Source of the DNA: Cyanobium sp. WAJ14-Wanaka
Lineage (GTDB): Bacteria; Cyanobacteriota; Cyanobacteriia; PCC-6307; Cyanobiaceae
Assembly (NCBI RefSeq): GCF_024345375.1
Contig: NZ_JAGQAZ010000002.1
Span: 310,001 to 374,000, forward strand
Reading direction: 5' to 3'
DNA: 64,000 bases
Shown here: in pieces, positions 45,442 through 54,876 of the stretch
Numbering within the stretch: position 1 is the first letter of the stretch
How the letters are laid out: every line of letters starts with the position of its first letter
Position numbers and translations under genes: made by a program
The notes under the pieces: model-generated
What the model saw: the letters and a program-made list of their open reading frames with translations, nothing else
The model's database searches: none
Told to the model about the DNA's origin: nothing

Positions 45442-48318
45442 CTAGGCAACCATTTGCGATTTGGCGTGCCTTTGCGATTTGGCGGGTTGCTGGCTTTCGG
45501 GCTGGATTCCCACGGCCACATGGCTGTTGGCCTCGATGCGGCTGAGCACCTGCCGGGCTCGCAGCACCACCGAGGGGGGCACCCCCGCCAGGCGGGCGGC
45601 CTCAATGCCGTAGCTGCGGCTGGCTCCACCGGGCACTACCCGGTGCAAGAACAGCAGCTCTTCCCCCGTTTCCTCCACCAGCACCTGGGCGTTGGCCACG
45701 TTGGGTAGGAGTGCGGCCAGCTCGTTTAGTTCGTGGTAGTGGGTGGCAAACACACTGCGGGCTCTGAGTTCTGGGCTGGCCAGGTGTTCGGCCACGGCCC
45801 AGGCAATCGAGAGGCCATCGAAGGTGGCGGTGCCCCGACCGATCTCATCGAGCAACACCAGGGAGCGTTCGCTGGCGTGGTGAAGGATGTTGGCGGTTTC
45901 GGCCATTTCGACCATGAAGGTGGATTGGCCTGCGGCGAGGTCGTCTCCGGCGCCAACCCTGGTGAAAATTCGATCGGCAATGCCGATCCGCGCTGCTTTG
46001 GCAGGGATCCAGCTGCCCATTTGGGCCATCAGTTGCAGCAGGCCCGCCTGGCGTAGATAGCAACTTTTGCCGCTGGCATTGGGGCCGGTCAGCACGATCA
46101 AATCTGGATGACCTGCGCTACTGATGGGCCCTGAACCCAGGGCCAGGTCGTTGGCGGTGAAGCCTTTCTCCACCAGCAGCTGCTCGACCACCGGGTGGCG
46201 ACCCCCCTCGATCAGCAGTTCGCGGCCTTCGCTGATTTCGGGGCAGCAGTAGCCCCCGGTGGCGGCCACTTCGGCCAGACAGGTGACCCCATCTAGTTCG
46301 GCCACAAGCCGCGCCGCCACCCGAATGGAGCTGGCCTGCTCTCCTACTTGGGCGCGCAGCTGGCCGAACAGTTCGTATTCGCGCTGGGCAGTTCGGGCCT
46401 TGAGCTGGAGGATCTTGCCCTCACGGGCCTTGAGATCCGGCGTAACGAAGCGCTCCTCATTGGCCAGGGTTTGGCGCCGCATCCAGTGCTCGGGCACCGA
46501 GGCCGCCTTGGCCTTTGAGACCGCCAGGAAGTAGCCAAAGGTGCGGTGGTACTGGAGTTTGAGGGTTGAAATGCCGCTGATTTGGCGCTCCAGGGTTTCC
46601 TGCTGACCCAGCCAGGCCTCCTGGTCGTCGAGCTGGTTGCGCAGGCCGTCGAGTTGGGGGTCCACGCCGTCGTGGATTAGGCCGCCTTCGCTTAGGCCCA
46701 TCGGCGGCGACTCCACCAGGGTGTGGCGCAGCAGGGTCGCGAGGCTGGCGAGCTCGGGCCAGGGTTGGGCCAGGGCCCTTAGCGGCGGACTAACGCTCTT
46801 GGCCACCAGGCCAGCCAATGGGGGCAATCGCTCCAGGCCATCGGCCAGGCTCACCAGATCCCGGGCGGACGCGGTGCCAGCACCGGCCCGCCCGGCCAGG
46901 CGCTCCAAATCCCCCATGGGCCTAAGCAGCCTGCGCAGCGCCTGGCGCAGCTGCCGGCCCGCCACCAGTTCGCTCACCCCCGCCTGGCGGTTGAGGATTG
47001 CTTCGAGGTCGATCAGGGGCGCTTCGATCCAGCGTCTGAGGCAACGGCCACCCATGGCGGTGCAGGTGCGATCGAGGGCCCAGAGCAGGGAGCCGTGGAT
47101 CTGGCCACCGACCTGGGTTTTGGTGAGCTCCAGGTTGCGGCGGGTTTGGGCATCAATCACCAGTTGATCGCCGGCATGCCAGGTGATTGGCAGATCCAGG
47201 GGCACCTGTTGGGCGGGAGTTGCTTCGCCCGAGCTCTGGGTGGCATCGAGGTAGGCCACCAACCCCCCTGCGGCCCTAAGGCCCAGGGGCAATTCACCAA
47301 GCCCCAGGCCATCGAGGCTGGCCAGGCCAAAGCGTCCTTTCAAGGTGGCGCTGGCCTCGGGAGTTTCAAACGGAGTCCGGGGTAGGTGGGTGAGGTGCAG
47401 GCCTTCCGGGCACCAGGCGGGCTTGCTATTGGCAGCGCCTTGAGCCGCTTCCGCCGGAAGACCCAATTTTTCCGGCCAGAGCACTTCTGCGGCCTCCACC
47501 TGCAGCAGCTCCTGGTGCAGCAGGTCTGAGCCTTCCCTTTCCGTTATTCGAAATTCCCCCGTACTCACATCGGCCACGGCCAAACCCCAGCGGCCCCCCA
47601 GGCCCTGGGGCGCCAGCACCACGGCGCAAAGCCAGTTGTTGCGGCGGGCGCTGAGCATTTCCTCTTCGAGCACCGTGCCGGGGGTGATTACCCGGGTGAT
47701 GCCCCGCTTGAGCAGCTCACCTTTGGCTGGGTTTCTGCTGCCGGCTTCTTCGAGCTGATCGCATAGCGCCACGCTGAGGCCGCGGCGCACCAATTCAGCG
47801 CAATAGCGCTCAGCTGCATGGTGGGGAATGCCCGCCATCGGCACCCGACCAATCGCCTTGCCCGCTTCCTTGCCGGTGAGGGTTAACTCCAGTAGCCGCG
47901 AGAGGGTGATGGCGTCTTCGAAGAAACACTCAAAAAAGTCACCCAGCCGATAGAGCAACACCCGCTCCGGATGGGCTGCCTTGAGCTCCACGTAGTGGCG
48001 CAGCATCGGCGTGAGTTGTTCTGCTTGCACCAGGCCGTGGTGGTGCCAGGGGGGCAGGTCGTTGGTGCTGGTCTCGGCGGGAATGGCTTCTTCTGAAGGG
48101 AGCTCTTGGCTGGGTTTTTGTAGAGGCTTTGGATGTGGTCTCTGGCGCGGTCTCTCACGGGGCCTTTGGGCTGCATCTCTGAGCAGTGCCTGCTCATCCA
48201 GCTCTGGAATCGAATTTGGGGGGGGCGGGCTGCCGGGTTGTTTGCCGGGTGGCTCCGGTTCGCCAAACAGGCTGCCCTGCATGGCCAGCTCAGGCTGCTG
48301 CTCGACTGGCGCGGCCAC
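45442..48318 (-). CDS. mutS: DNA mismatch repair protein MutS
   Basis: Recognises mismatches and recruits MutL. It is 958 residues, about 100 longer than E. coli MutS, because of a low-complexity N-terminus rich in Pro, Arg and Gln. The mismatch domain starts near 100 with [31 protein letters not shown]; the DFFE region is the phenylalanine wedge site. The ATPase has Walker A GPNASGKS at about 735 and [19 protein letters not shown]. The C-terminus has no clear beta-clamp motif. It is convergent with cobH and divergent from psbZ. Confidence 0.97.
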   Translation of the reverse strand: MAAPVEQQPELAMQGSLFGEPEPPGKQPGSPPPPNSIPELDEQALLRDAAQRPRERPRQRPHPKPLQKPSQELPSEEAIPAETSTNDLPPWHHHGLVQAEQLTPMLRHYVELKAAHPERVLLYRLGDFFECFFEDAITLSRLLELTLTGKEAGKAIGRVPMAGIPHHAAERYCAELVRRGLSVALCDQLEEAGSRNPAKGELLKRGITRVITPGTVLEEEMLSARRNNWLCAVVLAPQGLGGRWGLAVADVSTGEFRITEREGSDLLHQELLQVEAAEVLWPEKLGLPAEAAQGAANSKPAWCPEGLHLTHLPRTPFETPEASATLKGRFGLASLDGLGLGELPLGLRAAGGLVAYLDATQSSGEATPAQQVPLDLPITWHAGDQLVIDAQTRRNLELTKTQVGGQIHGSLLWALDRTCTAMGGRCLRRWIEAPLIDLEAILNRQAGVSELVAGRQLRQALRRLLRPMGDLERLAGRAGAGTASARDLVSLADGLERLPPLAGLVAKSVSPPLRALAQPWPELASLATLLRHTLVESPPMGLSEGGLIHDGVDPQLDGLRNQLDDQEAWLGQQETLERQISGISTLKLQYHRTFGYFLAVSKAKAASVPEHWMRRQTLANEERFVTPDLKAREGKILQLKARTAQREYELFGQLRAQVGEQASSIRVAARLVAELDGVTCLAEVAATGGYCCPEISEGRELLIEGGRHPVVEQLLVEKGFTANDLALGSGPISSAGHPDLIVLTGPNASGKSCYLRQAGLLQLMAQMGSWIPAKAARIGIADRIFTRVGAGDDLAAGQSTFMVEMAETANILHHASERSLVLLDEIGRGTATFDGLSIAWAVAEHLASPELRARSVFATHYHELNELAALLPNVANAQVLVEETGEELLFLHRVVPGGASRSYGIEAARLAGVPPSVVLRARQVLSRIEANSHVAVGIQPESQQPAKSQRHAKSQMVA

Positions 48319-48473
48319 GGCTGGAGAACTTGGAGGGGGCTGAAGCTTAGGTGAGTTGCCCTGTTGTCACCGATGGTTCCTTGCCAGCCCCACAACTTGT
48401 GAAGCATCCGCAGCACCGGTCGCCTATGGCCTTGCCCCCATGTGAGAATCCTGCCACTGCCTGAAATGGCCCG

Positions 48474-48662
48474 ATGCAGATCCTCAATACCCTCACCGTT
48501 CTCGCCCTAGTGGTGATGTCGTTTGCGTTGATCGTGGCCGTGCCCGTGCTCTACGCCAGCAGCGAAGATTCCGGCCGCTCCAACCGCCTGATCCTGCTGG
48601 GCGGCATCGCCTGGGTGGCTCTGGTGCTGGTCAACTGGGGCATGAGCTTTTTCGTGGTCTGA
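48474..48662 (+). CDS. psbZ: Photosystem II protein PsbZ (Ycf9)
   Basis: Core photosystem II subunit that affects antenna coupling. It is 62 residues with two membrane helices: MQILNTLTVLALVVMSFALIVAVPVLYAS, then a short DSGRSN loop, and LILLGGIAWVALVLVNWGMSFFVV. Length and sequence match the family. It lies 155 bases from mutS on the other strand; that gap shows no strong promoter to my eye. ribH follows on the same strand after 82 bases. Confidence 0.97.
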   Translation: MQILNTLTVLALVVMSFALIVAVPVLYASSEDSGRSNRLILLGGIAWVALVLVNWGMSFFVV

Positions 48663-48744
48663 AGGGGCCCAGGGGTGTGGCTGGCTAGGCTTGATACCTG
48701 AGGTGCTTTAGGGCGCCAACCTCCCCCAGCAGACCCTTCCAGCC

Positions 48745-49224
48745 GTGGCGATTTTTGAAGGACGGTTCACGGAGGCCTCAAGCCTGCGCATTGGCGTGGT
48801 GGTGGCCCGCTTCAACGATTTGGTAACGGCCAAGCTCCTGAGTGCTTGCCTTGATTGCCTATCGCGCCACGGCATCGACACCTCTGACACCAGCAGCCAG
48901 GTGGACGTGGCTTGGGTGCCCGGCAGTTTTGAAATTCCCCTGGTGGCCCAGCGCATGGCGGCCAGCGGCCGCTACCAGGCCGTGATCACCCTCGGAGCCG
49001 TAATTCGCGGCGACACCCCCCATTTTGATGTGGTGGTCGCAGAGGTGAGTAAGGGTGTGGCAGCGGTTTCCCGCGCCTCCGGCGTGCCGGTGATTTTTGG
49101 GGTACTCACCACAGACACCATGCAGCAGGCCCTGGAGCGCGCAGGCATCAAGAGCAACCTCGGCTGGAGCTACGGCCTCCAGGCCCTGGAGATGGGCAGC
49201 TTGATGAAGGCGCTTCCAGGTTGA
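48745..49224 (+). CDS. ribH: 6,7-dimethyl-8-ribityllumazine synthase
   Basis: Penultimate step of riboflavin synthesis. It is 159 residues from a GTG start. Motifs are [56 protein letters not shown] with the catalytic histidine, and [20 protein letters not shown]. The family forms 60-subunit capsids. There is no sign of an FMN riboswitch in the short upstream gap. Confidence 0.97.
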   Translation: MAIFEGRFTEASSLRIGVVVARFNDLVTAKLLSACLDCLSRHGIDTSDTSSQVDVAWVPGSFEIPLVAQRMAASGRYQAVITLGAVIRGDTPHFDVVVAEVSKGVAAVSRASGVPVIFGVLTTDTMQQALERAGIKSNLGWSYGLQALEMGSLMKALPG

Positions 49225-49255
49225 GCTGGTTTGGTGATGTGATCGGGGTGGGGAA

Positions 49256-49357
49256 CTAGTTGGTGGGTGCTTGGTGGTTTTCAAGACGCTTAAGGAGATT
49301 GGTCAATTGACCAACTTCCCTAAGACACGCCAACCACCCTCCTAAGCCGCACCCGCC
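49256..49357 (-). pseudogene. Short coding relic, possibly C-terminus of a four-helix-bundle protein
   Basis: No complete gene, but the minus strand holds an open stretch ending in TAG with peptide CLREVGQLTNLLKRLENHQ. It resembles the last helix of the four-helix-bundle family (TIGR02436, ...EVGRMLNGLIRSLE). A stop lies just upstream, so the rest is gone. A second copy of its core sits at about 53.66 kb (EVGQLTKLLERSE). The DNA core TTGGTCAATTGACCAA is itself a 16-base palindrome. The family match is tentative. Confidence 0.35.
49299..49318. repeat. 20-base repeat with 16-base palindrome, copy 1
   Basis: TTGGTCAATTGACCAACTTC, also found at 53656-53675 in the same orientation. The first 16 bases are a perfect palindrome. 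The two copies flank the rfbA-rfbC-ATPase-rfbD block. Confidence 0.9.
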
Positions 49358-49384
49358 CTATCCACCCTCAACTGTGGCGCTGGG

Positions 49385-49852
49385 CTATCCCGCGGAGGGG
49401 CCTGGCTTCAAGAGCAGTCGCTGTTGGCCGGCATTTTGAAAGCCCAGTTGGCCATAGAAGTTGGCGCTGTTGGTTGTCATTAGATAAATCCTTTCAACGG
49501 CGCGCAGCTTGGGCGACTGCAGCAGGGCCTCCACAAGCTGGCGGCCCAGGCCCTGGCCCTGGAGGTCTTCCGGGATCACCACATCCCAAAGCACGGCCCG
49601 AAATACGCCGTCGCTACTGGCCCTGCCGAAACCCACCAGCCGTTTACCGCGCCAGAGACTCGCCACCGCTGCACTGCCGGCCAGCATCTGGCGGAGCTGG
49701 CTGCGGCTTCGCCCCTGGGCCCAGAAGGTGTGCTGATCAAGTAGCCGTTGGAGCTTCCACAGGCCCCGGGTGGGAAGCAGCCCGGGGCCCAGGCCTAGCC
49801 AGCGCAGACCGGGAGCTCCGGGGGCATGGATCAGTAGTTGTACCGCTGCCAT
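49385..49852 (-). CDS. GNAT family N-acetyltransferase
   Basis: A 155-residue acetyl-CoA-dependent acetyltransferase. The acetyl-CoA loop is [20 protein letters not shown] near residue 92, preceded by [21 protein letters not shown] and followed by [18 protein letters not shown], the standard GNAT order. The substrate is unknown. The ATG shares CATG with the rfbA start on the other strand, so the genes diverge from the same four bases. Confidence 0.9.
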   Translation of the reverse strand: MAAVQLLIHAPGAPGLRWLGLGPGLLPTRGLWKLQRLLDQHTFWAQGRSRSQLRQMLAGSAAVASLWRGKRLVGFGRASSDGVFRAVLWDVVIPEDLQGQGLGRQLVEALLQSPKLRAVERIYLMTTNSANFYGQLGFQNAGQQRLLLKPGPSAG

Positions 49853-50771
49853 GGCAGCATTCTCTCAGTGGAGAGAGCCTCAACTGCAAGGTCGCAAGGG
49901 CATCGTCTTGGCCGGGGGCAGCGGCACCCGCTTGCACCCGATCACCCGGGCGGTGAGCAAGCAGTTGCTGCCTGTCTACGACAAGCCAATGATCTATTAC
50001 CCGCTCACCACGTTGATGCTGGCGGGGATCCGGGAAGTGCTGATCATCACCACCCCGGAAGATCGGCAGGCATTTGAGCGCTTGCTGGGAGATGGCAGCA
50101 ACTGGGGCATGGCAATTCAATACGCCATCCAACCCAGCCCCGACGGATTGGCCCAGGCCTTTTTGATCGGAGCAGACTTTTTGGCCGGGGCGGCCGCGGC
50201 CTTGGTGCTGGGAGACAACCTGTTCCATGGCCATGATCTGAGCCCCCAACTGCAGTTCTGTAATGGCGATAGCAGTGGCGCCACGGTGTTTGCCTATCCA
50301 GTGCGTGATCCCGAGCGCTACGGGGTGGTGGAGTTTGCAGCCGATGGGCGGGTGCTGAGCCTGGAGGAAAAACCCACTCGGCCCAAGTCGCGCTATGCGG
50401 TGACGGGCCTCTACTTCTACGACGATTCAGTGGTGGAGCGGGCCCGGCGGGTGGTTCCTTCGGCCCGCGGTGAGCTGGAGATCACCGACCTCAATCAGCA
50501 GTATCTGGATGAAGGGTTACTGCAGGTGGAGCTGATGGGCCGGGGCATGGCCTGGCTGGATACGGGCACCTGCGACTCGCTGCACGAGGCCGGCAGTTAC
50601 ATCCGCACCCTGGAGCACCGCCAGGGTCTGAAGGTGGGCTGCCCCGAGGAGGTGGCCTGGCGCATGGGGTGGATTACGGCTGCTGAGCTAGGGGCCTTGG
50701 CGACCCCCCTACGTAAAAGTGGCTACGGCGACTATCTACTGCAATTGCTGGAGAATCCCAATGCGGGCTGA
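49851..50771 (+). CDS. rfbA: Glucose-1-phosphate thymidylyltransferase
   Basis: First step of dTDP-L-rhamnose synthesis: dTTP plus glucose-1-phosphate gives dTDP-glucose. From the ATG at 49851 it is 306 residues. The nucleotide site is [35 protein letters not shown], followed by [31 protein letters not shown] and the C-terminal [13 protein letters not shown]. An earlier in-frame start (49770) lies within the GNAT gene and is unlikely. rfbC overlaps its last 11 bases. Confidence 0.97.
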   Translation: MAAFSQWREPQLQGRKGIVLAGGSGTRLHPITRAVSKQLLPVYDKPMIYYPLTTLMLAGIREVLIITTPEDRQAFERLLGDGSNWGMAIQYAIQPSPDGLAQAFLIGADFLAGAAAALVLGDNLFHGHDLSPQLQFCNGDSSGATVFAYPVRDPERYGVVEFAADGRVLSLEEKPTRPKSRYAVTGLYFYDDSVVERARRVVPSARGELEITDLNQQYLDEGLLQVELMGRGMAWLDTGTCDSLHEAGSYIRTLEHRQGLKVGCPEEVAWRMGWITAAELGALATPLRKSGYGDYLLQLLENPNAG

Positions 50772-51381
50772 ACGGCTTACCAGCTCCACTGCCGGCGCCA
50801 ATGGCAGTGGTGCCCTTATGCAGGGGCCGTTGTTGATTACGCCGAAGGTTTTTGGCGACGGGCGGGGCTTCTTCTTTGAGAGTTGGAACCAGCAGGTTTT
50901 TGCTGAGGCCCTGGTGGCTGATGGCCAGCCGGCGCCTGAGTTCGTGCAAGACAACCACTCCCGCTCCAGCCGTGGGGTGCTGCGGGGCCTGCATTTCCAG
51001 CTGCCGCCCCACCCCCAGGGCAAGTTGGTGCGATGTGTGATCGGTGAAATCTTCGATGTGGCGGTGGATATTCGCCGTGATTCGGCGAGTTTTGGCCAGT
51101 GGGTGGGGGCCCGCCTCAGTGAGGCCAACCACCAGCAGCTGTGGGTGCCGGCCGGATTTGCCCATGGCTTTCTCACCCTGAGTGAGCAGGCCGAAGTGCT
51201 CTACAAGACCACCGACTTCTGGAGCAAGGACTGCGAGCGGGCGATCCGCTGGGACGATCCCCAACTGGCGATCGACTGGCCCCTTGGGGCTGAGGGCTGG
51301 TTGATTGAGCCGCAGCTCTCGGCTAAGGATGCGGAAGCGCCCCTGTTGGCTGAGGCGGGTTATGGAGTTGTTACGGCTTGA
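50761..51381 (+). CDS. rfbC: dTDP-4-dehydrorhamnose 3,5-epimerase
   Basis: Epimerises dTDP-4-keto-6-deoxyglucose to the L-lyxo form. It is 206 residues from the ATG at 50761, which overlaps rfbA. The cupin fold has [34 protein letters not shown] with the catalytic histidine, [29 protein letters not shown] and YKTTDFWS. Its last 11 bases overlap the end of the convergent ATPase gene. rfbD is separated from it by that insert. Confidence 0.96.
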   Translation: MRAERLTSSTAGANGSGALMQGPLLITPKVFGDGRGFFFESWNQQVFAEALVADGQPAPEFVQDNHSRSSRGVLRGLHFQLPPHPQGKLVRCVIGEIFDVAVDIRRDSASFGQWVGARLSEANHQQLWVPAGFAHGFLTLSEQAEVLYKTTDFWSKDCERAIRWDDPQLAIDWPLGAEGWLIEPQLSAKDAEAPLLAEAGYGVVTA

Positions 51382-52519
51382 GTGTGATTAGCCACGGGCC
51401 GATTGGTTCGCAGCGAATGCCATCGATTAGCAGTGGTTCTGGCATGAACGAAAGCAGCACCCGCTCGGCTTCTGGATAGTCGACGCCAAACGCCTTGAGG
51501 CCGGTGAGATCACGCCGATCAATCCTGCTGCTGCGTTTCACCTCCACCGCCAGAAAGATGTCGGGGCCGTACACCACGAAATCCACTTCCAGGCCTGCAC
51601 GGGTGCGCCAAAAGCAGAGCTTTGCTCCCCCCTGACGCAGTTGGCAGAGGGCCTGGAGATGCTGGGCCACTAGGCCTTCAAGGGCCAGGCCATCAATTTC
51701 TGCAGGTGAATCGAGCGGGCCGCGGGGGCGCAGTGAGCGGAATACACCGGCATCGAAAAAAAAGAATTTTTGGTGTTGCACCAATTGGCGTTGTGCCCGG
51801 CGCTGGAACACGGGCAGGCGGTATCCCAGCAGTAGATCCTCCAGGACGCCCAGGTAACTTTCCGCCCGTTTACGGGGGATCTCGGCTTCTCGGGCCAGTT
51901 CTGCCAAATTCAGCTGGCTGCCATGGGAAAAGCTGATTACTTCGAGAAATCTCGCGAAGGCGCCGATCTGGCGCACCAAAGCTTCAGCCTGCACTTCTTC
52001 CTGGAGATAGAGCGCGGCGTAGGCGGCGAGAGTGGCCTGGGGGTCTGGGGCCTGCCAGACCAGGGGCACTAATCCGATTTGCAATGCCCGTTCAAGGTTG
52101 AATTCATCCTCAAGTTCGGCGGCCAGGAAGGGCGGCATGTGGGCGGCCACCAGTCGACCACCCAGCAAATTGGCTGCGCCATGGCGCAGCTTGCGGGCAC
52201 TTGAACCCGTCAGTACGAAGCGCAATCCAGGTTGCGCCTCCACCAGTGCGTGCACCACGTTGAGCAGCTCCGGTGCCTTCTGAATTTCATCGATCACCAC
52301 GGTGGTCGGTCCATTGCCCTGGCCGATCACTGCATCCACCCGTTCCCGTAGGCGCTCTGGCCGTGCCTGATAGGCCCGCAGGATCTCCGGGGCCAACAGG
52401 TCGAGTCGCAATGCCGTTGGAAAAACCTGCTGCAGCCAGGTCGATTTGCCTGTGCCGCGTGGGCCAAACAGAAAGAAGCTCCCGGCGGGGGGTCGCAAAA
52501 AGCGCGTAACAATCGCCAT
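51371..52519 (-). CDS. ATP-binding protein, AAA_14/DUF4143 type
   Basis: A 382-residue AAA-type ATPase. Walker A GPRGTGKS is at 19-26, Walker B VVIDEIQKAPEL near 75, and VLTGSSARKLRHGAANLLGGR carries a sensor residue. The C-terminal DUF4143 part has EVISFSHGSQLNLAELAREAEI, a winged-helix-like segment, and a nuclease-like end, CFWRTRAGLEVDFVVYG...AVEVKRSSR, with the D-x13-ExK pattern of restriction-like nucleases. Such genes move often between bacteria, and their role is poorly known. It is inserted between rfbC and rfbD on the opposite strand. Confidence 0.9.
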   Translation of the reverse strand: MAIVTRFLRPPAGSFFLFGPRGTGKSTWLQQVFPTALRLDLLAPEILRAYQARPERLRERVDAVIGQGNGPTTVVIDEIQKAPELLNVVHALVEAQPGLRFVLTGSSARKLRHGAANLLGGRLVAAHMPPFLAAELEDEFNLERALQIGLVPLVWQAPDPQATLAAYAALYLQEEVQAEALVRQIGAFARFLEVISFSHGSQLNLAELAREAEIPRKRAESYLGVLEDLLLGYRLPVFQRRAQRQLVQHQKFFFFDAGVFRSLRPRGPLDSPAEIDGLALEGLVAQHLQALCQLRQGGAKLCFWRTRAGLEVDFVVYGPDIFLAVEVKRSSRIDRRDLTGLKAFGVDYPEAERVLLSFMPEPLLIDGIRCEPIGPWLITLKP

Positions 52520-52626
52520 TTCCGCTGCTGAAATGGAGTTTTCAGCGCCATTCTGGCACTGCTGGTGCCGTGGGGAGCTGGCTTCTCGGCTGCCACAATT
52601 GCAATTCGCCTAGCCCTGCTCCAGCC

Positions 52627-53568
52627 ATGAAGGTGCTGCTCACTGGAGCTGCTGGCCAACTGGGGAGGGCCCTGATCGCCTCCAGGCCCCCAGGGGTTGA
52701 TTTGGTTGCGACGAGCCGCAATGGGGGCGATGGCTTGGTGGCGTTGGATTTGGCGGACGCCGCCGCCTGCAGAGAGGCCGTGCTGCAGCACAGGCCCGAT
52801 TGGGTGCTGAATGCTGGCGCCTGCACGGCAGTGGATAGGGCAGAAAGCGAGCCCGAGCTAGCAATGGCAGTTAATGCCGGAGCCCCGGCGGCCTTTGCCT
52901 CTGCCCTGGCTGAGCTTTCCCTGGCTGATGGCAAAACTGGCCGGCTGCTGCAGGTGAGCACCGATTTTGTGTTTAACGGCGCCCAGGGCAGCCCCTACAA
53001 GCCAGGGCAAGCCTTGGATCCCCTGGGGGTGTACGGCGCCAGCAAGGCGGCGGGGGAAACGGCGGCGCTGCAGCTGCCGGGGGCGCGGGTGTTGCGTACG
53101 GGCTGGGTGTATGGGCCAGTGGGTAAAAACTTTTGCCTCACGATGCTGCGGCTGCATCGCCTCAAGGCCGCGGCTGGCGATGCCCTTGGCGTTATTGCCG
53201 ACCAGGTGGGCTGCCCCACCAGCACCCTGACCTTTGCTGCGGCCGGTTGGCGGGCGCTGGGGGTGGGCCTGGAGCCTGCTGCGGCAGCTGCTTTGCCGCA
53301 GGTCCTGCATTGGAGCGATGCCGGTGCCGCCAGTTGGTACGACTTCGCGCTCGCCATTGGTGAACTAGGCGTGACGGCAGGGCTGCTGGACCATGCGGCC
53401 CAGGTGCAACCGCTCACCACCGCCGAATATCCCACCCCCGCCCAGCGGCCCAGTTACTCCCTGCTCGATTGCACCGCCAGCCGTGCGGCCCTGGGGCTGG
53501 AGGCTTTGCATTGGCGTCAGGCATTGCAGGAGGTTTTGACCCAGGTTGCGGATCAAGTTGTGGCCTAG
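52627..53568 (+). CDS. rfbD: dTDP-4-dehydrorhamnose reductase
   Basis: Last step to dTDP-L-rhamnose: NADPH reduction of the 4-keto group. It is 313 residues from the ATG at 52627 (MKVLLTGAAGQLGRAL). The SDR blocks are GAAGQLG, NAGACTAVDRAESEPELAMAVN, STDFVFNGAQGSPYK, the Y-x3-K in GVYGASKAAGE, and RTGWVYGPVGKNF. The usual next gene, rfbB, follows after 155 bases that contain a coding relic. Confidence 0.96.
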   Translation: MKVLLTGAAGQLGRALIASRPPGVDLVATSRNGGDGLVALDLADAAACREAVLQHRPDWVLNAGACTAVDRAESEPELAMAVNAGAPAAFASALAELSLADGKTGRLLQVSTDFVFNGAQGSPYKPGQALDPLGVYGASKAAGETAALQLPGARVLRTGWVYGPVGKNFCLTMLRLHRLKAAAGDALGVIADQVGCPTSTLTFAAAGWRALGVGLEPAAAAALPQVLHWSDAGAASWYDFALAIGELGVTAGLLDHAAQVQPLTTAEYPTPAQRPSYSLLDCTASRAALGLEALHWRQALQEVLTQVADQVVA

Positions 53569-53705
53569 GCGCTTACCAGCCAGTGGCTTCGGCGAAATTG
53601 GGGTTCTCCCGTACGCAGGACGACAAAGCCGTCTATCTCGCTTCTCTCCAGCAATTTGGTCAATTGACCAACTTCATTAACGCCCCTGCAAGCCCATAGG
53701 CTGGG
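53565..53705 (-). pseudogene. Second short coding relic related to that at 49256-49357
   Basis: The minus strand between rfbD and rfbB encodes WACRGVNEVGQLTKLLERSE, related to CLREVGQLTNLLKRLE at 49.3 kb. The codons differ beyond the 20-base identical core, which suggests protein-level relatedness rather than a simple DNA repeat. No full gene is present. It could be decay of a four-helix-bundle gene, or chance plus a shared palindrome. Confidence 0.3.
53656..53675. repeat. 20-base repeat with 16-base palindrome, copy 2
   Basis: Identical to 49299-49318 and in the same orientation; see that entry. It lies in the 155-base gap between rfbD and rfbB. Confidence 0.9.
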
Positions 53706-53723
53706 ACGACTGATCAGGTCGCT

Positions 53724-54800
53724 GTGGACGCAGCTCTCCTTCCCCCCTGCATCCAGCGGGTGTTGGTTACCGGTGGTGCCGGTTTTATCGGTGGGGCGGT
53801 GGTGCGCCGCCTGCTGACTGGCAGCGAAGCGCTGGTGTTCAACCTCGACAAGCTCGGCTACGCCAGTGATCTCAGCAGCATTGAGCTCAGTCTCGCCGAG
53901 CTGGAGCAAAGGGGTTTCACTGCCAGTGGAGATTGCCGCCACCAACTCCTAAGGGTGGATCTCACGGATGCCGAGGCAACGGCCGCGGCATTGAAGCAGG
54001 CTGATCCAGATCTGGTGATGCACCTGGCAGCGGAAAGCCACGTGGATCGCTCGATTACAGGCCCTGGCGCCTTTATCGAGAACAATATCAACGGCACCTT
54101 CAACTTGCTCCAGGCGGTGCGGGCCCACTGGGAGCAGCTGCCAGAGGAGCGCCAAGCCGGCTTCCGCTTTCATCACATCAGCACCGATGAGGTGTTTGGC
54201 TCCCTGGGGCCCGAGGGTCGCTTCTCGGAAACCACCCCCTATGACCCCCGCAGCCCCTATTCCGCCAGCAAGGCGGCCAGCGACCATCTGGTGAGTGCCT
54301 GGCACCACACCTACGGCTTGCCGGTGGTTCTCACCAACTGCTCCAACAATTACGGCCCCTGGCAGTTCCCCGAGAAGCTGATCCCGGTGGTGATCCTCAA
54401 GGCAGCTGCCGGTGAGCCGATACCGCTCTATGGCGACGGCCAGAACGTGCGTGATTGGCTCTATGTGGAAGACCACGTGGAGGCCCTGTTGCTGGCTGCT
54501 ACGCGCGGCCGGCTGGGGGAGAGCTACTGCGTGGGAGGCGCAGGCGATCACGGTATGCCCAGTGAGCGCACAAACACTGAGGTGGTGCAGGCGATCTGTG
54601 CACTGATGGACCAGCTGCGGCCCGAGGGGGCGCCCCACTCAAGGTTGATAACGCCGGTGAAAGACAGGGCCGGCCACGATCGCCGCTATGCCATCGATGC
54701 CAGCAAGATCACGGCGGAGCTGGGCTGGAGGCCTGGCCACAGCTTCGAGCAGGGGCTGGAAGCCACCTTGCGTTGGTATCTGGAGTATCACGGCAACTGA
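53724..54800 (+). CDS. rfbB: dTDP-glucose 4,6-dehydratase
   Basis: Converts dTDP-glucose to dTDP-4-keto-6-deoxyglucose. It is 358 residues from a GTG start. The cofactor loop is VTGGAGFIGGAVVRRLL; MHLAAESHVDRSI, HHISTDEVFGSLG with the catalytic T-D-E, YSASKAASDHLV and TNCSNNYGPWQFPEKLIP are family blocks. RDWLYVEDHVEALLL follows. With rfbA, rfbC and rfbD it completes a rhamnose-donor pathway, although the order is A-C-(ATPase)-D-B. Confidence 0.97.
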   Translation: MDAALLPPCIQRVLVTGGAGFIGGAVVRRLLTGSEALVFNLDKLGYASDLSSIELSLAELEQRGFTASGDCRHQLLRVDLTDAEATAAALKQADPDLVMHLAAESHVDRSITGPGAFIENNINGTFNLLQAVRAHWEQLPEERQAGFRFHHISTDEVFGSLGPEGRFSETTPYDPRSPYSASKAASDHLVSAWHHTYGLPVVLTNCSNNYGPWQFPEKLIPVVILKAAAGEPIPLYGDGQNVRDWLYVEDHVEALLLAATRGRLGESYCVGGAGDHGMPSERTNTEVVQAICALMDQLRPEGAPHSRLITPVKDRAGHDRRYAIDASKITAELGWRPGHSFEQGLEATLRWYLEYHGN

Positions 54801-54876
54801 GAAATTGCCTGTGCCAGCAGATCAGCTGCGGCAACGCGGTTTCTAAAACCAGCGGCGGAGCTTAAGATTTGACGAG

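Noticed and set aside
48319-48473. Small gene or RNA between mutS and psbZ
   Set aside because: No open frame with a plausible start and no strong hairpin was found. It probably just holds the two divergent promoters.
53565-53945. Minus-strand frame of 126 codons as a complete gene
   Set aside because: More than half is antisense to rfbB. Only the short segment outside rfbB is kept, as a possible relic.
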